The position numbers and the translations under genes were made by a program. From the NCBI GenBank assembly GCA_030248225.1, contig JASANE010012213.1, positions 1 to 64,000 on the forward strand: a DNA stretch of 64,000 nucleotides, read 5' to 3'. The stretch is from Trileptium ribeirensis (taxonomy: Eukaryota > Nematoda > Enoplea > Enoplida > Thoracostomopsidae). Below, in pieces: positions 11,311 through 23,245 of this stretch. Position 1 is the stretch's first letter. Every line of letters begins with the position of its first letter. The notes beneath the pieces are model-generated. The model was not told where the DNA came from, did no database searches, and worked only from the letters and a program-made list of their open reading frames with translations.

Positions 11311-13000
11311 TCAATTAGCTATGTTATCTGAGTTTAATTCCTGATTGGCTATTTACAATAACTGAGGTTACTTTACCACAGCGATCAAACAATAGTATGT
11401 GACTATAATTATATTGTACGGCAGTTAGAGATATTTTATATACTACATATTTCGAGCAACGTATGTAAAATTAGTGGCTTTGAATGTTAAACACATTTAA
11501 TTAGCAGTATCTTTTACAGTTTTAATAGACATTTTTTGTCAAAAATGATGTGCCATAAATTACAGCCATTAAAAGTGTAAAGCATTTTGTATCATAATCA
11601 TCCTCATTTCAGCTAGCCTTGGCTTCTGCAAGATATGGTGTGCTTTACAGCAACACAGCTCCGACCAATTCAGCTGTCAAAACTTTTCCGACCAGCAAAT
11701 ATAAGACCATCCCCCCGCTCAATATTCGCCGGTTTCACAGAAAAATGCAATTAGATTTATGCACAAAAATATATCTTTTTTATCTATTTTATATTTTAGC
11801 AACAAAATTTATGCAGGTTTCACAGGATTTTAGTATCTTGCAAACGGCTATTAAAGACAAAACTGCCCACTTTTTGCACTCATTATTCTGTGAAACCTGC
11901 ATTAAGGCGAACACAATAGTCGAGCTTTTGTTACAATTCAATACGATGTAAGTAACTTAAAACCAAAGCAGTGCACATGACAACATATTGAATTGAATTC
12001 TTGATCATTGAGGATATAATAAATGTTTTCAATCACTACGCAGAGTAACCACCACTACCCTAAAATGCACGTGTTGCAAAGCAGATCAGCACTTATCCAC
12101 AGATGCTTCAAAACTGAATATTTGGCCCGAAGTTCAAGAAGTAAAGAATAAGGAAAGGCACGGCTACTATGGCATAAATTTTTTTACTACATTTATGTAG
12201 CTTTTGCTGTTTCAAACATGAATTTCTAGCTCAGAAATCGCTATAAAATGAATTCCGACTGTGGTAAGGTATATCGTGCGGGTTTTGGACCAGTCATTTG
12301 GTAACTAACTAGGCTACGTCTTTATATACACTCGTACCACCGAATATATTGCATTCATACGAAATGTCTGGCTGAAATTTTTATATACGAAAATAAATTG
12401 AGATACTATACCAGATAAGATTGCTCAAAGCAAAAAGTCTTTTACATGAGATTTTTATATTGCATATTACCATTATTTAACATTATGACAGTTTCAATGA
12501 GAACTTCCACTTATCAGGGCTACGCGTCAAGATATATGTTAAAAAGCGCAGTCACACTTTCAAAAAATTTGGTGAAAAAAGGTGTGATGTAGGCATAAAA
12601 TTTAACTGGAACAGGGAACAGCTTGCCATAGTTGAGTCAAAACAACAGCTCTTTATCGAACAATAATACTGCCACTGACGGCCAAACTCCTTTTAGTACG
12701 AAGAATCTCGTGGTCAAGAGGTCGCCAGACTGATGTTAAAATTAAGATGACCACAATGGACTCAATATGGCGTCCACTACAAATGCTTCATGTCTATAGG
12801 TATCCAAGATCGGCCAAGGAATGAAACGGGGTGTGTGCTGCCGATGCTAGGCCAGCGGGGTAACTAAGAAATTTTGATACCTCAATATGACCATTTTCAG
12901 AATTTTTTTTCGATTTTTTTGACTCGGAACCACTCAATTGTTCACTCAATTAAACCACATAGTAATGAATTATTTAAAAAGCTAAAAAACTAAAATGCGC
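11311..13000. other. Intergenic, no gene recognised
   Basis: AT-rich. The frame at 11619-11951 starts without recognisable context and has no domain; I do not call it. Confidence 0.4.
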
Positions 13001-13940
13001 TTACATTATATATCTTAAGCCATACATCTTACCGATTTGATGAGCCATAGCCCCAAGTATATGAGCAGCAAACCGTGGACGCCATACAAACTCAGCCAGG
13101 TATCTTTCGAACAATCCATTCGGAACACCCTTCAGTCTCAAAAAACATCTGTAGCCGACCCCATAACCCGTCAATATTCTGAATGTGAACTTCAGTGTTA
13201 CTAGGATTAACTCATTGTCTATTAGGGTGATTAACCATTTCATGGATGTAAGGTTGCGATCGCGGCAATCTGAAAAACCCATGGATATATGTAACAAAGC
13301 CATCAGTGAGTACACGACTTTTCGGGATGAAATGCCGACAAATCAAGGGCATGATAACACCGATAGTTCTCGCCGGAAACCGGAAAAGTAGACACCTTTG
13401 TGTACCCCGTTGCAGCATTCCCACCACTTAGCAGTGGTTCTGACGAGGTGACTCACGATTATATTTTTGTCAAAATACATTGACTCGTCAATTTCAACTT
13501 CAATCCCTGGGTCTCCCAGCATAATATATTGCCAATTGACTCGTTCATAAACAACAGAAATGTCCCGGAAATAAATGTACCAGTCACATACCGCGTACTC
13601 CGAAACGTCAACTTCATCCACAATGAAACCGGTCCTTAAATTTTTGATGAAACCCACCATAATCAGTAAAATTTTATCGATAGGCAGTTTATGATTAAAA
13701 AGAATATGTTAAATACGAACTGAATATTTTTTCCACAGCTTTTACTGACGGAACACCGCCATTCTAAATTGTCCTGACGCGCCACGTCACCCCTGTTAGC
13801 GAGATAGCAAGGGTTCGCACAGTCACATATATAACTATTACTAATTAACCCCAGTTTTGCCAAGTATTCAGTAGTACTAGCATAAATTTGTCGTTATTCG
13901 GCAAACGTCAATAAATTCTATATTTAACTCCAATTTCATG
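13001..13940 (-). pseudogene. Broken Merlin/ISXO2-like (IS1595-type) DDE transposase
   Basis: Read from high to low coordinates, the pieces appear in the right order but in different frames. A zinc-ribbon-like N-terminus (about 13663-13880) shows TEYLAKLGLI, then CDCANPC and LEWRC, as in ISXO2-type transposases. Next (13343-13660) come a region around WQYIMLGDPG and the first catalytic motif, VEIDESMYFDK. A shift leads to a second frame (13212-13427) with ICRHFIPKSRVLTDGF, which carries the second catalytic D, and YIHEMVNH. A further shift leads to LFERYLAEFVWRPRF near 13050-13130, typical of the family's end. The expected N-x-x-E motif between them is lost. At least two frameshifts make this copy dead. 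No terminal repeats were found. Confidence 0.8.
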
Positions 13941-15721
13941 TTGCCCGATGATATTATCTGCTGCAATATCATAATTATTATTTTTTGGTGGACCGCGGGT
14001 AACCATAATTTAAATATAATGTGTGAAAAAATACTAAAACTAAGGGTCAGGTTGCAATTAAATCTAAGCCTGAGACAAAGCCCAAACCCGAGACTAAGCC
14101 AACATTATCAAAGAAGCCTCTATACCCAAAAAACCCTGAAAAAAACAGCAATTAATTTAGCATCATCAGGAGGTTATCCCTGAAATGGGGCGGCCTTGGC
14201 CAAGATGGTTGCACCCTTCCCTTATTTTCCCCACCTTTGCTTCAGGTGGGCCAAATTTTTCATATGCTCCCATATTTTTCTTCGTAATTTTTCCTAAAAT
14301 TTTATAATTTTGCTGATAATTGCTAAAATTGTCCGCAAGCCATTGCCGCGCTGGTGGGCGAAGGGAGGCGGTTCTCGGGAGGGTTTAGTAGTCTCGAGGG
14401 GGGTGCGTCCGATGTTTAGGGCTAAGACCAGACTTTTATAGACACCTATGTCACGGCATACTTTTCACAATATATACTGCTAACTATAGTTTTATATACT
14501 TTTGGCAAGCAAATGGGGTCCCATGAAACAACTGATATGACCAAAGTTACCAGAATAAGATACCTGCATTATTTATTAAGCGTGACTTTATCAGTTATTC
14601 AAGAAATCAATACTTGAGCAATAGTTGCTAAGCGCACAAAAATTATATTCTTGTTTGAATGTTAGCCCTAGTAGCATGCATATAGAGCGTTGTTAGAGTG
14701 TTAGGTTTAGGTTATAAGTTCTAATAATAGCAAAAGACTTTCATAACCAATATAATCTTAATTATAGATTTTTAAATCTTTATTTCGTTTCGGAAATGTA
14801 TATCCTTATTTTGAAGCAAACATGATAACATGATTAGTTTTGTTAACCAATTAAAATTTGTTTACACTACTGGCACTCGCTCACAGTTTTTCCAAATTAT
14901 GACATACGTTATGTAGCAATTTTTTTTCAAAAATTTTGCCATTGTGCAGTGACTGCACACAAGTCTCTTGTGAACGATGCATTACGATAAGCTTTTACTT
15001 ATCTTCAGTCCTTAGTGAGAATTCAACGTGTCCAAAACAGTTTCAGCGTTTAACTGTATATATTTTCCATCACAGATTCATGTGTCCCGTCTAAATTATA
15101 CTACTTACTAATACCTCCAAGTCGTTTTTTTCTGGAAGTCTCATAAACAATATAATTGTTTCTAACTAAAACTTTTATTATTGCACGATTTGTTCATTAT
15201 CCCAAAGTACTGTAGCTAATATATACTTTTTTCAGTTCCTCTCTTTTAAATATCACATTACAATGCTATGTAGCCTGCTGAATTTATAAGCCTAAGTATG
15301 TACATTTGTTTTTCCGCCATTTAAATTTACCATCCTTTTGAATACAAACCATCTGCTGTAGTACTGATCATCTGAATAACTAGCTACTATATCTAATACC
15401 TGAAAATTACCATCTAGATCACTAGCATTTTTCCGTAAATGTTATCTCGTAATACGCAATACGCAAAGGTATGCATTTTTATTTAACCTCCGTATTTTAT
15501 CATGTCAGATGTCAGAACTATCTAATAGAAAGTTTTTAGCCTAAAATCTGTACATAAGTGACTAAAAACTTGCTTTGGAATGTTGCAGTCCACTAATCGG
15601 GAACAAAGTAATTCAATATATATATAGTAGCCAAGCGATAAAATAGCAATCTATTGTCCTGTCCTTGTTGTGAAAATTGTATTAACTGTATAGGCTTTCA
15701 TTTTTTTTTCTAATTGAAAAT
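13941..15721. other. Intergenic with a GC-richer patch
   Basis: No gene. The 14160-14420 patch is much richer in G and C (GGGGCGGCC, CGAGGGGGGTGCG) around an AT-rich core. It recalls other patches at 18.8, 48.5 and 51.5 kb and may be an old interspersed element. Confidence 0.35.
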
Positions 15722-15995
15722 CTTGAGGCGTGTTCTCAGCTCAAACTTTTTGCTCAAATTTTCAAGTTTTGATTAAAATTTGACGATAATTTTTAATATA
15801 AGATTGCAAACTTCCAGAATTGGAGATCAATATTTGAGCTTAAAATTTTCAGGTATTACATCTCGCCGATGATTGGCTAAAAGGGATATTCTTGAAAAGT
15901 TTGAACAGTGTTCACACGTTCAGACTTACCACAAATGCTTTGAAAATTTTATCAAAATTTGAGCAAAAAGTTTGAGCGTATGAACACGTCTTAAG
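15722..15995. mobile_element. MITE-like element, 274 bp, long inverted ends
   Basis: The left arm from 15722 (CTTGAGGCGTGTTC, then CTCAAACTTTTTGCTCAAAT) matches the reverse complement of the right arm ending at 15995 over about 55 bases with a few changes. The interior has no frame. The superfamily is not clear and no target duplication is obvious. Confidence 0.75.
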
Positions 15996-18780
15996 CGTTA
16001 GCACCTCTTGGATTGCAATTAAACAGGATGTTGCAGCTTTTCACCTTGACATGTATTATCGACTTTATCTGTTATTGCCATCATACTTATCTTGGTACCT
16101 AATGGCAGGCAGTAGTTACAGTAAGTCTTTGATCGAGCACTATTGGGTCTTTCACATTAGGGTACGTGCACGAGGTGCAATAAATTTTTTTGTGCACTAC
16201 ATTTTGTAAAACTGTAAATGTTAGTCGAACGGGGCCTCACGTAACTCATGGCAGTAAAGATTTTTATATTAACAAATCTAGCGCATGACCACAATGATAC
16301 AGAACCCTATGGTTAGTTATCACTCAAACTGCCAAAACCTTCCAATCACCGTTAACATTCCGATTTAAAATGACCCACTATTGTACTCGCAGGGAAAATC
16401 CAAAATTAGGGAAGTTTGATACGAAACGTGAATTTGTTAAACAATTTTCTAAATTAACTCATATCACCTAACTTAACAGTGGATAATCCTACCAAATATT
16501 AAATTAATTCATTAATGGTTTTTTAATTAGGCGGCTCACTTTGAATTTTGAACAGTTTTGGGCATCAGCCTTATGCTCTGATCAAAATTCCTAAGTTACA
16601 GTTAAAGCATGTCGATCATATGTATGCTTTGCGTGATAGTATTTTTGCTATGGCCTTATAGTAAAACTACAAGTGGTCAGATATTACGTTTTTAGACCAA
16701 AGCTTGTCCCTTAACTATCGTGGCTTGCTTAGCCAATATAAATATGACATTGTATATCTGTTAAAGGATCCATGTACAACTGAATAGCAGTACTGGTCTT
16801 CCGGACATCCGCACAAATCGTGGAACAAACGTAAAAAAATACGAACTGATAACATGCAACATAGTCAGGCATATAATAACAAATAGCAATACGTAAGTCA
16901 CAGTGCCCCTAAGCCTGATCAGGCCACTCTGCCTTACCCAAGGGAGCCAGTCAGTTTATTTGAATTTATTTTCATTGCGTGCACAGAATTTGCGATTAAT
17001 TTATATCTCTCCTTGGTCAATCCGGCGACCCCCATAAAGAGTTCCTTAAAATGTGGTGCTTAAAATATCCCAAAACTCAATCTCACTGAACATGAATGTC
17101 TCAGGGAGTACCAAGCAACGAAGTCTCTCTAGACACGTTCTACTAAACACGGACACCATTTAGATTAATATTTATTTCGGGGACGTTAGTCAGACACACG
17201 GTGGCTGTCTACCATCACCAATTAGAGATTACAAATTTGAGTAAAACTGAGCATACAAAGGCTTCAGAACACAGACTGCGCAGCCAATCGGTCTACTACA
17301 AATTCCTATCCCGGAAGAACAAGTCCATACAACATGAACCGATCACCTATGATACCCCATGCTCCAGAATACACCATTGGAAATCACATGACAGAGATAA
17401 AGCTGTGTCCGAAAAAAGAAAACCAATATAATAAATTAATACAAATAAAAATTAAATACATCTAGCTGGCGCACATTGGACTACCCGAACGATTTCTAGA
17501 ATTTTACTTGAGACTGGCTCTATGATCAAGGGTGGAGTGGCCAACTATACTAATCTTGATATCTTCTGTGTGCCCTCCGTGTTGACAAATGCGCTGATGG
17601 GATGGACAGTAACAATTCGTTTATGATGCAATCTTCCTATAACCAATTATGGCCCTTTATGTATTTATCTCTGCAGAAATTTGCATTGTCCAAACAATGG
17701 CAATATCTTACGACAAAGTCGCAATGATTCATGGTTAACCAGAAATTCCAAAAATTGAGCTCGATACCGACGAAAATTAGTGACGGACCCACATATACAC
17801 TGGTAGTATATCACAATAGAAGCCACATATGCGTCACTGGCCGGCCCATTATTAGATACTTATAAAGCACTACCAGTTATACATATATATAACTTTCATA
17901 CTGTGCATCATTTACCATAAGATGTGTGCACCAATTCCGGTTCATGATCAAAAGGCACAGTCTCATGGCTCTCAGGCTCAATCTCTCCGGGCCTTCATAA
18001 ATATAAATTAACAGCTAGGATATGCTAGTATGTTTGTACTAGCCGGAAGTGTCTATGCCTCATAGTCGGCGCGGACTGCTGAAAAAATATTTGTTATATA
18101 ATAGATTGTGTTACAGGATAAATATTTAGCTCTAGACCCAAAAAAGGCAAGATTAGTGGTAATTAGAATAATACGCATAAATGCAGGTAAAATAAATACG
18201 CAAATATCGCTATTTTCAAAATTTTTGTTTAAGCTCCTTTTACAAGCAAACCCAGTAGCTATATAAACATGGTCTTTCATACATAAAAATTATGCTATTG
18301 TAACTGGAAGGATGCTTTACGAATATATGGCCCTATCACCAATTTCCATTTTTTCGCGATTTTCCATTGTCGTCATATATTTATCGCTTTTAGAGCCTAT
18401 TCCGGCTGTTGTGACAATTTAACAGCCTCGCTTTACTATTAACTAACATATTTGTAGGGTCTGGATTGGCCCAAAAAATGTCACGCTGGCTAATCGCGGC
18501 TAGCCAAGCTTGGCTTTAAAGCCGTGGCAGCCTATGATAAAATCCGGCTCTGCCGCATACATCTTAAGGTAAATGATGCATTACAATTTAACTTAAGATA
18601 TACGGTATGGTTGGCAGAACTAAAACATCTTCTTTTTCTAATCATGTTTATTTTATAAATCAACCGACCGCGTATTACTGGTAACTTGATATTAGGTATG
18701 CAGAAGTATAGTGCCGGACAACAATGTAGTATTTAGAACGACTTGAGCCGGAAACAACCAACTTAGCACATCATATAATA
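15996..18780. other. Intergenic, no gene recognised
   Basis: Mixed AT-rich sequence. The frame at 17201-17431 begins at GTG, has no domain and lies in a slightly GC-richer patch (16.9-17.4 kb). I see no splice or promoter pattern that would support it. Confidence 0.35.
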
Positions 18781-18945
18781 GGTGTCGATAGGTGGTAGGA
18801 GGTTACCCTCCTAAGAGTCAGACCTACCCAAGCCATACTTATCTCTTGAAAGCTCAGCACCGCCAAGAAAGGCGCGCGGACAAAAATTTTAGCAAAAATT
18901 GAGGTAAAAACGGCAAAAATTTGTGTAAATTGACAAATATTGGGT
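18781..18945. repeat. Interspersed repeat, copy 1 (family shared with 36.7 kb)
   Basis: A hairpin TAGGAGG/CCTCCTA (18796-18802 with 18807-18813) is followed by CTAAGAG, AGACC, AAGCCATACTTATCTCTTGA and an A-rich end with AAAATTTTAGCAAAAATTG. The same order of words, diverged, is present at 36711-36890. Confidence 0.55.
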
Positions 18946-19775
18946 ACAACTGGCAATAAATGTCGGCGGAGAAGGGGGTGAGTAGAACAGAAGTCCACTC
19001 CCATTGAGGTCCTTCCCCCCGATTACCACCTCCGCCGCCAGTGTATCCCCTTAAGCCTACGGTCCTTCGAAACCCATGTCATATATATTTTAAACAAATC
19101 GGTTTTGTCTCAGCCAGTGCAAAATTTTTACTGTTAGCAGTGTTAGTGTTAGCAACACTGAGATTTGTTATAAACAAAAACGACAGGTATTACAACAACA
19201 TTACTGCGGTAGCTGAACTACCTACAATTTATTAAAAAAGATCCTATGGAGTATTCTAAGGGCTCTTGATGATGGCCAAATACTGCTACAATACACATAT
19301 ATACACATATTTTTTGTGTTTTGTTTACAATATCTGCGTTATATATTGATTTCAGATATGTCCACAGCTTAGTAGTAGAAACGGGGTTCCCTCGTTTTCG
19401 GTTGGGCTTCGTTGACCGTTCCCACTTTCAAATTGGCCAGACGCAACGGGTCCATTTTGATTTTGCACTGCAGACATCGTGTGTCAGGAGTATGCCCGAA
19501 GATAAGTTTTGAGCGAATAAATAAGCCATCTACTTGTAATTTAAATTTTTGAAGTAAAAGTTAGCAATGTCAGTGTTCAACCGTGGTAAAAATTACAAGG
19601 TCTGCAGCAGTGGTCTTTTCGTTCGTTCAGACGAGAAGTATTAGCAGATCACTAATTAACGGCTGCTATTGCCTAGGGAAATCCAATTGTTTTAATAATA
19701 ATTTTGATTTGTACATGGAATTTATATATTTGATAGCGCAGAAATATTTATTTTATCTACAATAAGTTAGCAACC
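18946..19775. other. Upstream region of paralogue 2
   Basis: No gene. A pyrimidine-rich patch lies at 19010-19060. The 5' flank of the gene at 19776 ends in AATAAGTTAGCAACC, which could be a splice or trans-splice acceptor, but this cannot be decided here. Confidence 0.35.
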
Positions 19776-20600
19776 ATGAAAAAATGCCTGCTGATAGTCT
19801 GGATTAATTTAGCAATTATTGTAAGCATTTTTGCAATAATTCAAATCGGCGGCCTGATATCTTACTATACTGGCTATCCGATTATTGGAGAGTCATTTGT
19901 CGTTCATTACGTCAAAGGCCACGTTCCGGGCATAATGATTTGCCCTCAAGACAAGGGTTCGACATTGACTGCTGATGACTTCAAATGCTCGTTTCAAAAC
20001 AAAGACCTGTCAAATTGCTTTAAACTACAGTCAAAAACCAATACTAACTATGGATCTTGCATGTTTCTTAATTTCAGTTCGCTTTGGTTCGATAAACCCG
20101 GCCCATCGGGGTTAAGTATCGCTTTTTCGGCGCCTAATTTGGTTCAAAACGTTAGACTATTTATGGTTGATATACCGTGCAGAAATCCCACGACAGGTCA
20201 TGTTTTAGTTTTACCAAATACAATTAGCGAAGTCGGAATTCGATACGAATCTTATTCTCGACTTGGGCCTCCGTACGGACCAGAACAAGCCGCGATGACA
20301 GCGAACGATAACAATTGTCCTACTTTAGGAAACAGCTATCACGTCGAGCGTTACTTCGTTGCTGAAGTTTATACTTATCCGCATCCTGATATAACCAACA
20401 CAACGGCGCAATACGCCATTCGTGTATATCCACAGTCAATGGATTATACACGGTATGATGAAGTCCCGAAGTTTCCACTATCAGACCTGCTTTCCTACAT
20501 TTTCAGCGTCATTCTTTTTTGGTCGTTCGTTTTCGGTGTTATTTGGTTAATTGCACATGTTTGCTGCGCACGATGCTGCAATTGTTGCCGTGATGAATAG
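19776..20600 (+). CDS. Orphan two-transmembrane protein, cysteine-rich tail (paralogue 2)
   Basis: A single-exon gene of 274 residues starting at the ATG in ACCATGA. It aligns end to end with the protein at 4004. Membrane segment 1 is about residues 6-30. Then come VPGIMICPQDKG, YGSCMFLNF, QNVRLFMVD, YESYSRLGPPYG, NSYHVERYFVA, YPHPD and RVYPQSM, and membrane segment 2 at about 237-262. The tail is CCARCCNCCRDE. Six loop cysteines match the first copy in position, suggesting conserved disulfides; NFS and NTT are possible glycosylation sites. The two genes lie 15 kb apart on the same strand with satellite and transposon sequence between them, as expected for an old local duplication. I cannot name the family; a small DEG/ENaC-like protein is one possibility. 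Confidence 0.88.
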   Translation: MKKCLLIVWINLAIIVSIFAIIQIGGLISYYTGYPIIGESFVVHYVKGHVPGIMICPQDKGSTLTADDFKCSFQNKDLSNCFKLQSKTNTNYGSCMFLNFSSLWFDKPGPSGLSIAFSAPNLVQNVRLFMVDIPCRNPTTGHVLVLPNTISEVGIRYESYSRLGPPYGPEQAAMTANDNNCPTLGNSYHVERYFVAEVYTYPHPDITNTTAQYAIRVYPQSMDYTRYDEVPKFPLSDLLSYIFSVILFWSFVFGVIWLIAHVCCARCCNCCRDE

Positions 20601-20732
20601 AAGGTGTGACAGATGCTACAATTGATTTTGTTCGAAAAAATATTACCATAACTATAGTGCGATTCTTTATTATAGATCAAAAATCTGATCTCAAATCGAT
20701 ATTTCAATACTCTATCAAAAAGATTTATTCTG

Positions 20733-20738
20733 AATAAA
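20733..20738 (+). promoter_or_regulatory. Polyadenylation signal AATAAA
   Basis: It lies about 130 bases after the stop at 20600, similar to the spacing in paralogue 1. Confidence 0.6.
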
Positions 20739-20739
20739 T

Positions 20740-22673
20740 ACAGTTCAAAATTCTCATAATTTTACAGCTTTTTAAAAAGGATAAGGACCTGAATTCCAGA
20801 AAAAAACCAGCTCTGACGAAGGCAAAGTGTACACTGTGCCCGATCTTGAAATGTATAATAAGCTTAAGTTTTCCCTTAAGGACCTCGCAGAGTGATAGCA
20901 CAATAACTCGCGTGAAAACATGCCCAACGCGACATACTTAATTTACACAACGCAATGCAATATTCGCTGTCGGAGAGCTGTTGCCCGGTTAAAGTGAAGA
21001 AACAATCTATGGGAATAATAACGACCATATGATCAAGCATTGCACGACGAACTTGGATAACTGACAACTTCACAAAGAGTACTATTTTAGGTAAAATCAG
21101 ACATTAAAGAGCTAAAACACCAAATGAGGATGTTTACGTTCTCTAGTAAAACCAAAATTCGCCGTATAAGCGCATGCACAACGCCGCCATTTAGGAGCGG
21201 AGAATATTACGAAGCGTTCTGTCAACAGACTTCGCTAAAAGGTGTATGTTTGTAAGTCAATTTATTGTTCGTTCACATTGCGAGGTTCCTTGCAGTGTCG
21301 ACTGAAAGATATAGGTTTACGTAGCGGCCTGCAATCAATCAGCTCGATTTCGATTCCTGGCGTCGGCTTGAGTTTGTCAAACATAGCACAATACAGAAAC
21401 TTATTAGGTGTTAAAGAGATAAATGCAACGGACCACTACATGGTTACCTAAGATTTCGCAACCATTCCCTAATACGTCAAGACTTTGTATCTCGGCCTAT
21501 TGGATGTGCTGCACAAAACAGGAAATTTGTGTTCTGAAGAACGCAAGATGTACAAAGAACGCTTGGTGCAATGAACAACCGACAGCGACACCAAGTTTCA
21601 TGTTAAATTTTATATTCTAACTTCTTCGCCTTGAAACATTAACACCTTCAATTACAAAAAAATTAACAATTTCGATTGAAGTATAAACATATTTGCATCC
21701 CCTGCGTGAGATCATTCTTGGTTTATCGGTTGTTCTTTTGTCAAGTCTACGATCTATAAAAAACCAATGTCCGTGCAAGAATCACGATTTAACCTTGTGT
21801 ACACAAAAACTATATGCGTTACAGCAACACTAAGACGCTGTTCGCGGTCACTACTTAGCGTCATAATTTAGAGTTCGCACATATACATTTACAAAGCCGG
21901 ATGCAATCACGTTTTTTGACAGCCGTCAAGCTATGATTTATATTTACGACCCTTCTCACACTGCACATCGTATTGCTAAAATCGCCAGCCAACTAGTGTA
22001 GCCCGCGTGAGTCCTAACTACGTTGATTTGGGGTTGCACAATGTGTCTAATGCCCAACGCCAGTTTAGAGGAATAATTGAAAGTTCAGTGTGTTGGTAGT
22101 CAAACGTATTTTGCCCAAAATTTTATTACAACAACCATACATTAATTACACATAGATATTCACTTACGTTAATCCCAAATAAAATCCACGATCACACGAT
22201 TCACAATACACCGCTTGAAATAATTCTCGAGAGTATACGAATATCTTGTACCTCCGATTGCGAGAACTGAATTGCCTAAGCTTAGCGCGCATAAGCTTAA
22301 ATAAATTTTTATCCCAGACCAGAAACCTAGGAATTTCTCTAAAGCGAAGTTTACACAGTTAAGAAGTAGAAATTCTTGGAATTGAGAAATCCGCTCCCAA
22401 ACTTAAGCGAAAATTTGCGCGTTAGAGAATATCTTTTTATAAAATTCTCGGAATCCCTAACTCAAAACAAAATTTGGAAAATCCAGCAGAAATACACTTA
22501 CATATCCGCTAATGTAAGTGTAATAGTTAAGGCACCCAGTGGCTACACTCAAATCCAATATGTAACCTAAACTATAGCCCCGGCACACAAATTTTAAAAT
22601 TTTATATTGTTTTAAACTCTCTTAATCTTAATAATTCCAAGAACCTAATAAAATTCTTATTATCAGAAATGAC
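20740..22673. other. Intergenic, possible unrecognised exons
   Basis: No gene I can name. The 21060-21600 stretch has more CG dinucleotides than its surroundings and several cysteine-rich short frames on the plus strand, which could be exon remnants. The evidence is too thin for a call. Confidence 0.3.
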
Positions 22674-23245
22674 CTAGGGGGATGAGGTTCGTAACTCCTT
22701 AACGGGTGGGCCAAACGATGCCAAATTTAGTACGGATAGTCTAGAGCGTGCCCTAGGGCATTTGGCACCAAAATCCGCATATGCCCAAATCATCCCCCCT
22801 ATCCAGTTTAATAGGATTTCTTTACTTTTTAAAAAATGTTGTTTTAGTGTGTTGGGAAAATTATATCTGAAAACTAGTGCGATTTTCAAACACATTACAT
22901 ACGACTCACACGTAATGAACAAAACAGACGATTTACAAACAAAACAATGTACCATCACCACACACATTGAACACACAAACAACTTCACACTTATGAAAAA
23001 CCATACATTACTTACACAGTCGTAAACACATTCAATGTATGTGTGAAGTAAACAAAATACACAACACATACATATGACACACTAGATAAACAAATGACAC
23101 AAGGCGTACATTTTCCCACAGGAATGGTTCCCACGGTAGTCCGTTACGTATAGCGGTTATAGGCGCGAAATAAGGTGATAAGCTTCATACGAGGGGACTT
23201 GTTCTCCCGGGGCAGTAGGTCGTTACATTACCCCCTCCTCCACAT
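22674..23245 (-). mobile_element. LTR and tail remnant of a second Ty3/gypsy element
   Basis: On the minus strand, a short frame just above 23245 reads FEDKFLCGGGGNVTT and runs into the LTR start TGTAACGACC at 23227. The matching DNA GGAGGAGGGGG (23232-23242) is a polypurine tract directly before it. A pol tail that overlaps the polypurine tract and the LTR is a known gypsy arrangement. The LTR runs towards lower coordinates; its far end is not certain and 22674 is an estimate. No pol body lies upstream, so only the 3' end survives. Confidence 0.55.

Noticed and set aside
13938..14183. Small plus-strand gene next to the Merlin remnant
   Set aside because: No domain, and repetitive AAGCC-type words explain the frame.
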